NCBI RefSeq assembly: GCF_011759605.1
Contig: NZ_JAAOYX010000001.1
Location: 806,001 to 870,000, forward strand
Direction: 5' to 3'
DNA: 64,000 nucleotides
Source: Luteibacter sp. SG786
Lineage (GTDB): Bacteria > Pseudomonadota > Gammaproteobacteria > Xanthomonadales > Rhodanobacteraceae
Made by a program: the position numbers and the translations under genes. Of the stretch, positions 37,835 through 48,365 are shown one piece after another. Each line of letters opens with the position of its first letter. Positions within the stretch are counted from its first letter, which is position 1. Under the pieces are notes generated by a model. That model was given only the letters and a program-made list of their open reading frames with translations. It ran no database searches and had not been told where the DNA came from.

Positions 37835-37922
37835 AGTGAACCGCAAACCGTGAACAGTGAACCGTAGGGGTAGGCTCGATGCCTGGCTTTTACGGTTCAC
37901 GGTTCACTCTTTACGGTTCACT
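37835..37922. repeat. Composite palindrome between hfq and hflX
   Basis: The left half holds three copies of GTGAACCG or CCGTGAAC (37836-37865) and the right half three reverse-complement copies (ACGGTTCAC, 37892-37921). AGTGAACCGTA (37856-37866) pairs with TACGGTTCAC (37891-37900) around a 24-base loop. The element fills most of the 139-base gap and ends 26 bases before the hflX start. It could fold in RNA or DNA. Confidence 0.8.
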
Positions 37923-37947
37923 CCCCCATCAGAGGTTTTCCGTCTAA

Positions 37948-39246
37948 GTGTTCGATAGACAAAAGAAAGGCGATCGCGCCGTGCTGGTATTGCCGCATTC
38001 TCGCGGCGAAGGCGACGCGGTGCGTCGTGGCGAAGAGTTCGCCGAACTGGTTTCCTCGGCCGGGGCCGAGATCCTGGCCAGCATCCCGGCGCGGGTGGAA
38101 GCGCCCAATCCCCGTTTCTACATCGGCAGCGGCAAGGCCGACGAAGTGGCGGAGGCAGTCCGTGCGCTCGAGGCCGACCTGGTGCTGGTGGACCACGTAC
38201 TGAGTCCGGTGCAGGAGCGCAACCTCGAAAAGCACCTGAAGGCGCGCGTCGTCGACCGTGCCGGCCTGATCCTCGACATCTTCGCCCAGCGCGCCCGTTC
38301 CCACGAAGGCAAGCTCGAGGTGGAGCTGGCGCAGCTGAAGCACCTTGCCACGCGGCTCGTGCGGGGCTGGACCCACCTGGACGCCCAGCGCGGCGGTGCC
38401 ATCGGCAACCGCGGCCCGGGCGAAACCCAGCTGGAAACCGACCGCCGCCTGCTGGCCGAACGGGTGAAGATGCTGACCAAGCGGCTGGAAAAGGTCGGCG
38501 TGCAGCGCGACCAGCAACGCCGGGCGCGTCTACGCAATACCGTGCCCCGCGTGGCCCTGGTCGGATACACCAACGCGGGCAAATCGACCCTGTTCAATGT
38601 GCTGACCACCGGCGGCGTCTATGCCGCGGACCAGTTGTTCGCCACGTTGGACCCGACGGTGCGCAAGATCGACGGGCTCGCCTGCGGGCCGGCGGTCGTG
38701 GCCGATACCGTCGGCTTCATCCGCGAACTCCCCCACGACCTCGTGGCCGCCTTCCGGGCGACGCTGGCCGAGGCGCGCGACGCCGACCTCCTGATCCACG
38801 TGAGCGATGCCGCGGACGAGGAGCGCGAGCTCCTGGGCCGCGTGGTGAACTCGGTGCTCGAGGAAATCGGCGCAGGCGACGTGCCCCAGTTGTCGGTCAT
38901 GAACAAGATCGACCTCGTGGACACGCCACCCCGCGTCGATCGGGGCGACGACGGCAAGCCGCGCCAGGTGTGGCTCTCCGCCGCGACCGGCGCGGGGCTG
39001 GAGGGGCTTCGCGAGGCGCTCGGCGAACTCCTGGGCGGTGACCGCGTCCGCGCCGCCCTTGAGCTTCCTCTCACTGCTGGGCGTCTGCATGCGCGCCTCA
39101 AGGCCGTCGGCGCCATTGCCGGCGAAGCCGTGGACGAGCACGGCTGGCACCTCGATATCGACGCGCCGCGTTCGGTGCTGGCCCCCCTGCTGAGCGACGG
39201 CGACCATGCCAGACCGTTGCGCGACCTGATCGATCCCCCCGCGTAG
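37948..39246 (+). CDS. hflX: Ribosome-rescue GTPase HflX
   Basis: A 432-residue GTPase with the HflX N-terminal domain (PNPRFYIGSGKADEVAEAV, then the helical RGPGETQLETDRR segment) and a G domain: G1 GYTNAGKST at residues 206-214, G3 DTVGFI, G4 NKID. It splits stalled ribosomes under heat stress. It starts with GTG at 37948 (VFDRQKKGD); no ATG gives a comparable N-terminus. The palindrome directly upstream lies in its 5' leader and may affect expression. Confidence 0.95.
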   Translation: MFDRQKKGDRAVLVLPHSRGEGDAVRRGEEFAELVSSAGAEILASIPARVEAPNPRFYIGSGKADEVAEAVRALEADLVLVDHVLSPVQERNLEKHLKARVVDRAGLILDIFAQRARSHEGKLEVELAQLKHLATRLVRGWTHLDAQRGGAIGNRGPGETQLETDRRLLAERVKMLTKRLEKVGVQRDQQRRARLRNTVPRVALVGYTNAGKSTLFNVLTTGGVYAADQLFATLDPTVRKIDGLACGPAVVADTVGFIRELPHDLVAAFRATLAEARDADLLIHVSDAADEERELLGRVVNSVLEEIGAGDVPQLSVMNKIDLVDTPPRVDRGDDGKPRQVWLSAATGAGLEGLREALGELLGGDRVRAALELPLTAGRLHARLKAVGAIAGEAVDEHGWHLDIDAPRSVLAPLLSDGDHARPLRDLIDPPA

Positions 39247-39406
39247 GGGCGCGTAGAGCGCAACCATCTGGTAGAATTCGTAGCGTTTGCGTGCCCCATC
39301 GGCGCGGCGAAGGGTGTTCGCGCGCCTGACGTCTCTTCCGCCGTCGCGGGTCTGCCCCAGGCTCTGAAGCCACCCACACTCCGGTCCCCGAAGGAGACTG
39401 CCGCCC

Positions 39407-40540
39407 ATGGCTTGGAACGAACCCGGCAACGGCCAGAAGGACCCCTGGAATCGCAACCGGTCGAACGGGCGAAAGCCCGACATCGACGGTGTGCTGAAGA
39501 GCCTGAAGGCTCGTTTCGGCCGTTTCGGCGCAGGTAGCGGCGGCATCCTGGCCGTGGCGCTGGTATTCGTGGTGGCCTGGCTACTGGTGTCCAGCTACAC
39601 CGTGATCGACGCCCGGCAGGTAGGCGTGGTGCTCCGTTTCGGCCAGTTCTCGCGCATCCTTCCTCCTGGCTTCCACCTCAAGGCGCCGAGCCCGGTGGAA
39701 ACCGTCACCAAGGTGGAGACCACCCAGGTCCGTTCCGTCTCGGACAGTGTGTCCATGCTCACGCGCGACGAGAACATCATCGAGATCAACTTCAACGTGC
39801 AGTATCAGGTGTCGGACGCGCGCAAGTTCCTTTATTCGAATGCCGACCGTGAAGAGGACACCGTGCACAACGCCGCCGAGGCCGCGGTGCGCTCCGTGGT
39901 CGGCGCGAACGTCATGGACAACATCCTGACCACGCCGGGCGACGACACGCCGGCCCCGACGCAGGCGCCTGTCGCCGGCGTGGCGCCAGCGGCCAAGGAA
40001 ACCCTGCAGCAGCAGTCCCGCGACATCCTCCAGGACACGCTCGACAAGTACGACGCGGGCATCCTCGTCACCGGCGTCAGCTTCCAGAACGTCTCGCCGC
40101 CGAAGGAAGTGAAGGACGCCTTCGACGACGTGAACGCGGCGCGCGAAGACAAACAGAGCGAAGAAAACAAGGCCCGCGCCTACGAAAGCCAGGTGGTTCC
40201 GGTGGCTCGCGGCGACGCGGCGCGCATCTCGGCCGAGGCGGAGGCGGAGCGCGTGGAGCGCATCGCCCGCGCGAACGGCGACGCGGAACGCTTCAATCTT
40301 CTGCTCAAGGAATACCGTGCCGCTCCGGAAGTCACGCGCCGCCGCCTGTGGCTGGAAACGGTGGAAGAGGTGATGGCCGGCAATCCGAAGGTGGTCGACG
40401 GCAGCAACGGCAAGAACATCATCCAGTTGCCCGTGGAGTCCAACAACGGCGCCGTGCGCAACGTGCCGGGTGTCGGTACCGTGGTGCAATCCGCCACGAC
40501 CGATGCCAACCCGAATACCTCGCAGGGGAGCGCCCAGTGA
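39407..40540 (+). CDS. hflK: FtsH protease modulator HflK
   Basis: A 377-residue SPFH protein. The N-terminus is cytoplasmic and rich in Asn and Gly, a single membrane helix follows (ILAVALVFVVAWLLVSSYTV, about residues 46-66), then the SPFH domain (GVVLRFGQFSRILPPGFHLK). A periplasmic region contains a Pro/Ala-rich insert and a long helix with alternating charges (EAEAERVERIARANGDAERF). HflK forms the cage with HflC that surrounds FtsH. The AAGGAGA site at 39391 marks the start. hflC overlaps its stop by four bases (GTGA). Confidence 0.95.
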   Translation: MAWNEPGNGQKDPWNRNRSNGRKPDIDGVLKSLKARFGRFGAGSGGILAVALVFVVAWLLVSSYTVIDARQVGVVLRFGQFSRILPPGFHLKAPSPVETVTKVETTQVRSVSDSVSMLTRDENIIEINFNVQYQVSDARKFLYSNADREEDTVHNAAEAAVRSVVGANVMDNILTTPGDDTPAPTQAPVAGVAPAAKETLQQQSRDILQDTLDKYDAGILVTGVSFQNVSPPKEVKDAFDDVNAAREDKQSEENKARAYESQVVPVARGDAARISAEAEAERVERIARANGDAERFNLLLKEYRAAPEVTRRRLWLETVEEVMAGNPKVVDGSNGKNIIQLPVESNNGAVRNVPGVGTVVQSATTDANPNTSQGSAQ

Positions 40541-41406
40541 AACTCGTTACCGGCCTCATCGTCGCGCTCCTGGTCCTTCTCGGGTTCAACAGCGTCTTCG
40601 TCGTGAAGGAAGGCGAGAACGCGTTGTTGCTGCAGTTCGGTCGCATCGTGCGCGCCGACTACGCCCCGGGCCTGCATTTCAAGGTGCCCGTGGTCCAGCA
40701 GGTGATGCGCTTCGACAACCGCATCCTCGGTCTCGACGCCGAGCCCGAGCGCTACTTCACGCTGGAAAAGAAAAGCGTCAACGTCGACTTCTACGTGAAG
40801 TGGCGCATCGCCGACAACGCGGCCTATTACCGTGCCACGTCCGGCGACCAGGTGCAGGCCAAGCAACGCCTCAGTCCCATCGTGAAGGACGCGCTGCGCT
40901 ATGAATTCAATGCGCGTCCTCTCGAAGAGCTCATCGCCGGTGGCCGGAAGGACATCACCGAGCGCGTGCGCCAGCAGACCGACGGCATTGCCCGCAAGAA
41001 CCTCGGCATTTCGGTTGTCGACGTGCGCATCAAGCGCATCGACCTGCCCGACGAAGTCAGCGGCTCCGTCTACAAGCGCATGCGCGCCGAGCGCCTGCAG
41101 CTTGCGAACGAACTGCGCTACACGGGCCAGGAGCTCGCCGAGAAGATCCGCGCCGATGCCGATCGCCAGAAGCTGGTGCTGCTGGCCGACGCCAATCGCG
41201 AGGCCACGAAGGTCAAGGGCGACGGCGACGCCCAGGCGGCCGCCATCTACGCCCAGGCCTACAGCCAGGACCCCGAGTTCTTCGCGTTCTATCGCAGCCT
41301 CGCGGCTTACCGGAAGGCCTTCGCCGACGGCAAGGGCACGTTCGTGCTGAAGCCCGATTCCGAATTCCTGCGCTATCTCAACGACGGCCCCGGCCGCCAG
41401 CGCTAA
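40537..41406 (+). CDS. hflC: FtsH protease modulator HflC
   Basis: A 289-residue SPFH protein with an N-terminal membrane helix (LVTGLIVALLVLLGFNSVFV) and the SPFH signature VKEGENALLLQFGRIVR. The coiled-coil region RADADRQKLVLLADANREATK is where it associates with HflK. E. coli HflC has 334 residues, so this one is somewhat short. The GTG at 40537 overlaps the hflK stop. In related bacteria a DUF2065 gene often follows; here the gap to purA is only 30 bases and no such gene is present. Confidence 0.94.
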   Translation: MKLVTGLIVALLVLLGFNSVFVVKEGENALLLQFGRIVRADYAPGLHFKVPVVQQVMRFDNRILGLDAEPERYFTLEKKSVNVDFYVKWRIADNAAYYRATSGDQVQAKQRLSPIVKDALRYEFNARPLEELIAGGRKDITERVRQQTDGIARKNLGISVVDVRIKRIDLPDEVSGSVYKRMRAERLQLANELRYTGQELAEKIRADADRQKLVLLADANREATKVKGDGDAQAAAIYAQAYSQDPEFFAFYRSLAAYRKAFADGKGTFVLKPDSEFLRYLNDGPGRQR

Positions 41407-42744
<1,338 letters not shown>

Positions 42745-42748
42745 TCCG

Positions 42749-44023
42749 ATGAGCCGCACGCTCGGCGAGTGGCTCGCGTATCAGGAGCGCACGCACCCGC
42801 GCGACATCGAGCTGGGGCTCGAGCGGGTGCGCGCCGTGTGGGAAGCCATGGGCGCCCCGCGCCCCGCGCCCATCGTCATCACGGTGGGCGGCACCAACGG
42901 CAAAGGGTCCACCGTGGCGCTCCTCGAAGGGATGCTGCGCGCCGCGGGTTACCGCACGGGCTGTTACACCTCCCCCCACCTGCTTCGCTATAACGAGCGG
43001 ATCAGGATCGATGGCCTCGATGCCACCGACGAGGCGCTCGTGGCGTCGTTCGAGCGCATCGAGGCCGCCCGCGGCGACATTCCACAGACCTACTTCGAGT
43101 TCGGCACCCTGGCGGCGCTGGACCTCATGGCGCGCGCGTCGCTGGATGTGGCCATCCTCGAGGTGGGCCTGGGTGGACGCCTCGACGCGGTCAACATCGT
43201 CGACGCCGACGTCGCGGTCGTGACCACCGTCGACCTCGACCACCAGGATTGGCTGGGCAGCGACCGTGACAGCATCGGCCGCGAAAAGGCAGGCATCGCG
43301 AGGGCAGGGCGGCCGGTCATCGTCGGCGAACTCGCGCCACCGCAGGGGTTGCTGGACGCATTGCGCGGCATCGGTGCCACGATCATCCAGGCGGGCGAAA
43401 CCTACACCGTAGGGCGCGCTCCTACGGTGGACACGTGGCGGTGGGAGCATCGCGATGGCACATCGTTCGAGCTTCCCGTGCCGGCTCTCGCGGCGCCAGT
43501 TCAGCTGGCAAACGCCGCGACGGCCATCGCCGCCATTCATTCGCTCGGCAATCGACTCCACGTGTCGCCGGACGCCATTCGTTCGGCCCTGTCGGCCGTT
43601 CACGTTCCCGGCCGCCTGCAGCGCATCGCCGAGCGCCCGCGCACGTTGGTCGATGTGGGCCACAATCCGCAGGCGGCCCGCGCCCTCGCGGCGTGGCTGG
43701 CTGCGCAGCCGGCCCACGGCCGTGTGTTCGCCGTCTACGGGGCGCTCGCGGACAAGGACGTGGCCGGTGTCATCCAGGCCATGGCCCCGGGCGTCGATCG
43801 CTGGTTCCTCGCCGGTCTAGATCGCGACACCCCACGCGGGCTTTCCGCGGAAGCGTTGTCATCCACGTTCGCCGAGGTTCTGCCCGACACGGCAGCCTCG
43901 GCCTATCCCGGCGTCGCCGAGGCCTGGGCTGTCGCGCGCGACATGGCGGCCGACGACGACACCGTGCTGCTGTTCGGTTCCTTTTTCGTTGCGAGCGCGG
44001 CCCTCACCCATTGCCGGGTATAA
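42749..44023 (+). CDS. folC: Bifunctional folylpolyglutamate/dihydrofolate synthase FolC
   Basis: A 424-residue Mur-ligase-family enzyme. The ATP loop is GTNGKGST at residues 48-55, followed by the omega-like segment YTSPHLLRYNERIRIDG, YFEFGTLAALD, EVGLGGRLDAVNIV and DVGHNPQAARAL. It makes dihydrofolate from dihydropteroate and lengthens the glutamate tail. The start at 42749 lies four bases after the purA stop. A short palindrome matching intergenic repeats is embedded at 43406-43428, in a stretch (about residues 217-227, TVGRAPTVDTW) that looks like a surface loop. A SPOR protein follows. Confidence 0.95.
   Translation: MSRTLGEWLAYQERTHPRDIELGLERVRAVWEAMGAPRPAPIVITVGGTNGKGSTVALLEGMLRAAGYRTGCYTSPHLLRYNERIRIDGLDATDEALVASFERIEAARGDIPQTYFEFGTLAALDLMARASLDVAILEVGLGGRLDAVNIVDADVAVVTTVDLDHQDWLGSDRDSIGREKAGIARAGRPVIVGELAPPQGLLDALRGIGATIIQAGETYTVGRAPTVDTWRWEHRDGTSFELPVPALAAPVQLANAATAIAAIHSLGNRLHVSPDAIRSALSAVHVPGRLQRIAERPRTLVDVGHNPQAARALAAWLAAQPAHGRVFAVYGALADKDVAGVIQAMAPGVDRWFLAGLDRDTPRGLSAEALSSTFAEVLPDTAASAYPGVAEAWAVARDMAADDDTVLLFGSFFVASAALTHCRV
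43406..43428 (-). repeat. Palindrome inside folC matching an intergenic repeat
   Basis: Eight-base arms ACCGTAGG and CCTACGGT. On the minus strand positions 43411-43425 read GTAGGAGCGCGCCCT, identical over 15 bases to the intergenic sequence at 47284-47298 and over the first 13 to the one near 4246. The reading frame of folC stays open through it. Confidence 0.55.
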
Positions 44024-44051
44024 TCGCCGCGATTCGCATTGCGCCGGTCGT

Positions 44052-45113
44052 ATGGAGCCTTCCTTGAAAACACGCCTGCTGGGTGCCGCTGTCCTGATCG
44101 CTCTGTTGGTGCTGATCGTGCCGATGTTCTTCTCCAGCACGCCGCCGAAGACCGACACGGACCAGACCGTCAGCCTTGCCATCCCGCCGGCGCCCGACCG
44201 CGAACTGCAGAGCCGCACGCTCGACGTGGGCCCTGCCGGCACGCCCCCAACCGGCGCGGCTCCTGCCGCGGCTCCGGCTGTGCAGCAGCCCGCGGCGCCA
44301 GCGTCCGCGCCGGCCGCCACTGTAACGCCGGGTAGCGGCAGCCGACTGGCTTCGGTGGACATCGCCTCGCGCAAGCCCGCCGACGCCTTGCCCGAGGACT
44401 TCGCCGGCACGGCCCCCACCGCCGCGCACCCCGCCGCCACCAAGCCCGCTGCCACCCCGACGCCGGCCCCGGCAACGCCCGCTGCGGCCGCACCCGCGCC
44501 GGCCCCGGCCCTGCCGCCCGGCACGGCGGCCCGTGGCAGCTACAGCATCAACCTCAGCGCCTACGCCGACCGTGCCAAGGCAGATGCCCTCGTGCAGAAG
44601 GTGAAAGCCCTCGGCTACCCCGTGAGCACCGCCGCCACCAACCAGGCCGGCAAGGCGCTGACCCGGGTCAGCGCGGGTCCCTTCGAAACCCGTGCCGCCG
44701 CGGAAGCCGCCCGGCTGAAGATCGTGGCTGCCGCACCAGGGGCTCCCGCCACGCTGACCTCCAAGCCCGAGACCCAGACCGCCGACGCGCCGGCTCCGGC
44801 GCGTCCCGCCGCGACCAAGGCACCTGCCGCGACGGCCGCCCCGACGGCCCCAGCCCCGGCAGCGGCGCCGCGCGCGGGCGGCTTCGCGGTTCAGGTGGCG
44901 GCGGTGAGCAGCGAGGCGGACGCCACGCGCCTGCGCGACAGGCTGCGCGGCGCGGGCATTCCCGGTTACGTCGACAGCGTGGCCTCGGCCAGCGGCGCGA
45001 AGCTCTGGCGCGTGCGTGCCGGTCCGCAGACACAACGGGACGACGCGGTGCGCCTCAAGGACCAGATCAAGGCCAAGGTGGGTCTGGACGGCGTCGTCGT
45101 CACGGCGCCCTGA
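44052..45113 (+). CDS. Membrane-anchored protein with two SPOR domains (DedD-like)
   Basis: A 353-residue protein. Residues 5-27 are a membrane helix (TRLLGAAVLIALLVLIVPMF); a long Ala/Pro/Thr-rich linker follows. Two SPOR domains are visible: GSYSINLSAYADRAKADALV (about residue 160) and GGFAVQVAAVSSEADATRLR (about residue 275), each ending in a RVxAGP motif. SPOR domains bind denuded glycan at the septum. DedD of E. coli has a single SPOR domain, so the duplication is a difference. The place between folC and cvpA is the usual dedD position. Confidence 0.88.
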   Translation: MEPSLKTRLLGAAVLIALLVLIVPMFFSSTPPKTDTDQTVSLAIPPAPDRELQSRTLDVGPAGTPPTGAAPAAAPAVQQPAAPASAPAATVTPGSGSRLASVDIASRKPADALPEDFAGTAPTAAHPAATKPAATPTPAPATPAAAAPAPAPALPPGTAARGSYSINLSAYADRAKADALVQKVKALGYPVSTAATNQAGKALTRVSAGPFETRAAAEAARLKIVAAAPGAPATLTSKPETQTADAPAPARPAATKAPAATAAPTAPAPAAAPRAGGFAVQVAAVSSEADATRLRDRLRGAGIPGYVDSVASASGAKLWRVRAGPQTQRDDAVRLKDQIKAKVGLDGVVVTAP

Positions 45114-45149
45114 CGCGCCGCCTGTCGCCGGAACACCGAGGAGCACCGA

Positions 45150-45785
45150 GTGAACTGGGCCGATTACGTGATCCTCGCCGTGCTGTTCATCTCCGTCTTG
45201 ATCGGTCTGGCACGAGGCCTCATCTCGGAAGTGCTTTCGCTCGTGATCTGGCTGGCCGCTTTCTGGCTGGCCTGGCTGTTCGGCCCCGCGGTGGCGCGCT
45301 ATTTCGAGGCCAGCGTGTCGTTGCCCACGGCGCGCTACGCGATCGGCTACGGGCTTTGTTTCATCACGGTACTCCTGGTGGGCGCCGTGCTGCGGTTCCT
45401 GATCTCGCGCCTGGTCTCCAGTACGGGGCTGGGCGGTGTAGATCGCCTGCTTGGCATGCTGTTCGGTCTGGCGCGTGGAGTACTCATCGTCAGTGGCGTG
45501 GTGTTCCTGCTCGGCTTCACGGGCCTCCCGAACGAGCCCCTGTGGCGTGAGTCCGCGATGCTGCCGCAGTTCGCCGCGCCGGCCGCATGGCTCGGCCAGC
45601 AGGTGCCGGCGAACCTGCGCGAGTACATGCATCCGCCGGCGGCGCTGAAGGACATGAAACTGCCGGACGTGAAGTTGCCCAGTCGGGAAGAATTGATGAA
45701 ACTGCGCGGCCTCACGACGCCTGCGCAGCCCACGCAAGAACAGAACGTTCACCCTGCCGCCGCGACCACGGCGGCCTCTTCGTAG
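45150..45785 (+). CDS. cvpA: CvpA family inner membrane protein
   Basis: A 211-residue membrane protein with four hydrophobic segments ([78 protein letters not shown]) and a C-terminal soluble tail rich in Pro and Ala. The family is required for colicin V export and for envelope robustness; the mechanism is unknown. The start is GTG at 45150 behind a GAGGAGCACCGA ribosome site. It precedes purF by 11 bases, the conserved cvpA-purF arrangement. Confidence 0.92.
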   Translation: MNWADYVILAVLFISVLIGLARGLISEVLSLVIWLAAFWLAWLFGPAVARYFEASVSLPTARYAIGYGLCFITVLLVGAVLRFLISRLVSSTGLGGVDRLLGMLFGLARGVLIVSGVVFLLGFTGLPNEPLWRESAMLPQFAAPAAWLGQQVPANLREYMHPPAALKDMKLPDVKLPSREELMKLRGLTTPAQPTQEQNVHPAAATTAASS

Positions 45786-45796
45786 AAGGCAAGACC

Positions 45797-47275
45797 ATGT
45801 GCGGAATCATCGGCATCGTCGGTACCACGGAAGTGGCATCGGCCCTGTATGACGGCCTGACCGTCCTGCAACATCGCGGGCAGGATGCCGCCGGCATCGC
45901 CACCGTGGAGGGCGCGCGCCTGCGCCTGCACAAGGGCAACGGGCTGGTCCGCGACGTCTTCAACTCGGCCGGCGTGAGCAAGCTGCGCGGGCGCATCGGC
46001 ATCGGTCATTGCCGCTACCCCACGGCGGGTTCGGAAGGCACCGAGGAGGCCCAGCCGTTCTATGTGAACTCCCCCTACGGCATCGCCTTCGCGCATAACG
46101 GCAACCTCGTGAACACCGAGGTGCTGCGCAAGGAGATGTTCGAAGACGACCGTCGCCACATCGACACCGATTCCGATTCCGAGGTCCTGCTCAATGTGCT
46201 GGCGCACGAGCTGCAGGTGGAAGATCGCGGCAACCTGACGCACGAACATGTCTTCAAGGCCGTGTCGCGCGTGCATGCGCGCGCCCGCGGCGGTTATGCG
46301 TGCATCGCGCTGGTGCTGGGTTACGGACTCATTGCCTTCCGCGACCCGAACGGCATCCGCCCGCTGGTGCTGGGCGAGCGCGTGACCGCGGAGGGCCGCG
46401 AGTACGCGGTCGCCTCCGAATCCGTGGCGCTCGACGTGCTGGGCTTCAAGCGCCTGCGCGACGTTGCGCCGGGCGAGGCGGTCGTCATCACCGAGGGCGG
46501 CGAGCTGTTCGCGCAGCATTGCGCCGACGGCGCGGTGCATGCGCCGTGCATCTTCGAATACGTGTATCTCGCCCGGCCCGATTCGATGATCGAGGACGTC
46601 TCGGTGTACAAGGCGCGCCTGCGCATGGGCGAAAAACTGGCCGAGAAGATCCTGCGCGAGCGCGGCCCCGACCACGGCATCGATGCGGTCATTCCCATTC
46701 CGGACACGTCCCGCACGGCGGCCAGTTCGCTGGCGCAGGCGCTGGGTGTGCCGATGCGCGAAGGCCTGGTGAAGAACCGCTACATCGGCCGCACCTTCAT
46801 CATGCCGGGGCAGGGCGAACGCGTGAAATCGGTGCGCCGCAAGCTCAACGCCATCGATCTCGAGTTCCGCAAGAAGAACGTGCTGCTCGTGGACGATTCG
46901 ATCGTGCGTGGCACCACGTCCAAGCAGATCATCCAGATGGCCCGCGATGCCGGCGCCAAGAACGTCTACTTCGCCTCGGCCGCGCCGCCGGTGCGGTACC
47001 CGAACATCTACGGCATCGACATGCCCGCGGCCTCGGAACTGATCGCCGCCGGGCGCACGGTCGAAGAAGTGGAGAAGGCCCTCGGCGCTGACTGGCTCAT
47101 CTACCAGGATCTCGACGATCTCATCTGGGCGGTGGCCGACGGCAACGAAGACCTTCGCCATTTCGATACGTCCTGCTTCTCGGGCGAATACGTGACGGGT
47201 GTCGATGCCCGTTTCCTCGAGCAGCAGGAAGCCTTGCGTTCGGACGCGGCCAAGAACGAACGCCGTAGCGCGTGA
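45797..47275 (+). CDS. purF: Amidophosphoribosyltransferase PurF
   Basis: A 492-residue enzyme. It begins MCGIIGIVG, so that Cys2 becomes the N-terminal nucleophile of the glutaminase domain after methionine removal. The glutaminase half shows [12 protein letters not shown] and [10 protein letters not shown]; the C-terminal phosphoribosyltransferase half has the PRPP loop [14 protein letters not shown] near residue 362. It makes phosphoribosylamine, the first committed step of purine synthesis. The MCGI start fixes position 45797. The first copy of the purF-side 82-bp repeat follows 24 bases after the stop. Confidence 0.97.
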   Translation: MCGIIGIVGTTEVASALYDGLTVLQHRGQDAAGIATVEGARLRLHKGNGLVRDVFNSAGVSKLRGRIGIGHCRYPTAGSEGTEEAQPFYVNSPYGIAFAHNGNLVNTEVLRKEMFEDDRRHIDTDSDSEVLLNVLAHELQVEDRGNLTHEHVFKAVSRVHARARGGYACIALVLGYGLIAFRDPNGIRPLVLGERVTAEGREYAVASESVALDVLGFKRLRDVAPGEAVVITEGGELFAQHCADGAVHAPCIFEYVYLARPDSMIEDVSVYKARLRMGEKLAEKILRERGPDHGIDAVIPIPDTSRTAASSLAQALGVPMREGLVKNRYIGRTFIMPGQGERVKSVRRKLNAIDLEFRKKNVLLVDDSIVRGTTSKQIIQMARDAGAKNVYFASAAPPVRYPNIYGIDMPAASELIAAGRTVEEVEKALGADWLIYQDLDDLIWAVADGNEDLRHFDTSCFSGEYVTGVDARFLEQQEALRSDAAKNERRSA

Positions 47276-47298
47276 TGCTTGTAGTAGGAGCGCGCCCT

Positions 47299-47380
47299 GT
47301 GGGAGCCGCTTCAGCGGCGATGGGTGCTCGCGGCAGGGTTGTCCGCTGCCGCGGAATCGCCGGCATAGCCGGCTCCCACA
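47299..47380 (+). repeat. 82-bp palindromic repeat, copy 2
   Basis: Begins GTGGGAGCCGCTTCAGCGGC and ends GCCGGCTCCCACA. Differs from copy 1 at a handful of inner positions only. It is preceded by GTAGGAGCGCGCCCT (47284-47298), the motif also found inside folC and at 4246. It lies between purF and the DUF455 gene. Confidence 0.88.
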
Positions 47381-47398
47381 GCTCTCCTAAGCGGTGGC

Positions 47399-48214
47399 AT
47401 GGCGCCTGACGCGATGAACGATCTGCACGCCGCCGCTCGCCGCTGCCTTGACGCGACCGATCCGGTCGAGAAGGTGCGGCTCACGTTCGAGACGTGGGCT
47501 GCGCTGGAATCCGGAAGCCTCGCGCCCGATTCGTCTTCGCCCCCACCGCTGCCCATCGGTCTGCCCGGCCGGCCGGATCGGCCGCGGCTCGTGCCTGCAC
47601 GTGAACTCGCGCAACGCGGATTGGGCACCGAAGCGGGCAGGGCGGCGCTCGTACACGCCATCGCGCACATCGAATTCAATGCCATCGATCTTGCCTGGGA
47701 TGCCGTCTATCGCTTCCGCGGCAAGCCCGACGCCTACTATCGCGACTGGGCCTCCTGCGCCAACGATGAAGCGCGTCATTTCACCATGCTGTCCGGGCGC
47801 CTTGCCGAACTGGGCCATGCCTATGGCGATTTCGACGCGCATAACGGCTTGTGGGAAATGGCGGAGAAGACGGCGCACAGCGATACGGCCCGCATGGCCC
47901 TCGTGCCACGCGTGCTGGAAGCGCGTGGCCTCGACGTCACGCCCGGCATGATGGAGCGCCTGCGCCGGCAGGGCGACGAGCGCACGGTGGCCGTCCTCGA
48001 GGTGATCCTTCGCGAGGAAGTGGCTCACGTGGCGGCGGGAACGCGCTGGTTCCACTGGTGCTGCGCACGTGACGGTATCGATCCGGAGAAAACCTTCGCG
48101 CAGCTGCTCGCCGACTACATGAACAACTCGCTGCGAGGGCCGTTCAATCTGGACGCGCGCCGGGAGGCGGGGTTTTCCGAGTCGGAATTGAACTGGCTGG
48201 GCACATTGGGCTGA
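47399..48214 (+). CDS. DUF455 family ferritin-like protein
   Basis: A 271-residue helical protein with the DUF455 pattern. Iron-ligand candidates appear in order: AIAHIEFNAIDLAWD, CANDEARHFTMLSGRL and LREEVAHVAAGTRWF, giving two Glu-xx-His pairs as in ferritin-like di-iron proteins. The function is not established for the family. The start is ATG 47399, with a second in-frame ATG at 47414; neither has a strong ribosome site. It is bordered on both sides by copies of the 82-bp repeat in opposite orientations, so it may be transcribed on its own. Confidence 0.85.
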   Translation: MAPDAMNDLHAAARRCLDATDPVEKVRLTFETWAALESGSLAPDSSSPPPLPIGLPGRPDRPRLVPARELAQRGLGTEAGRAALVHAIAHIEFNAIDLAWDAVYRFRGKPDAYYRDWASCANDEARHFTMLSGRLAELGHAYGDFDAHNGLWEMAEKTAHSDTARMALVPRVLEARGLDVTPGMMERLRRQGDERTVAVLEVILREEVAHVAAGTRWFHWCCARDGIDPEKTFAQLLADYMNNSLRGPFNLDARREAGFSESELNWLGTLG

Positions 48215-48261
48215 CCACGCTTCCGTAGATGCATCAGCTTTTCTGGGAGCCGACTATTTCT

Positions 48262-48343
48262 GTGGGAGCCGGCTATGCCGGCGATCCCGCGGCAGCGGGC
48301 AAGCTTGTCGCGAGCACCCATCGCCGCTGAAGCGGCTCCCACA
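48262..48343 (-). repeat. 82-bp palindromic repeat, copy 3 (inverted)
   Basis: The same element as copies 1, 2 and 5 in the opposite orientation: it starts GTGGGAGCCGGCTATGCCGG and ends GCGGCTCCCACA on the plus strand. A half copy (CTGGGAGCCGACTATTTC) precedes it at 48244-48261. It lies between two convergent genes. Confidence 0.85.
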
Positions 48344-48365
48344 AAAAGCCCCACACACAAAGCCC

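Noticed and set aside
39247-39406. Promoter with TAGAAT before hflK
   Set aside because: No -35 hexamer at acceptable spacing could be found; the hflK ribosome site is clear but the promoter is not.
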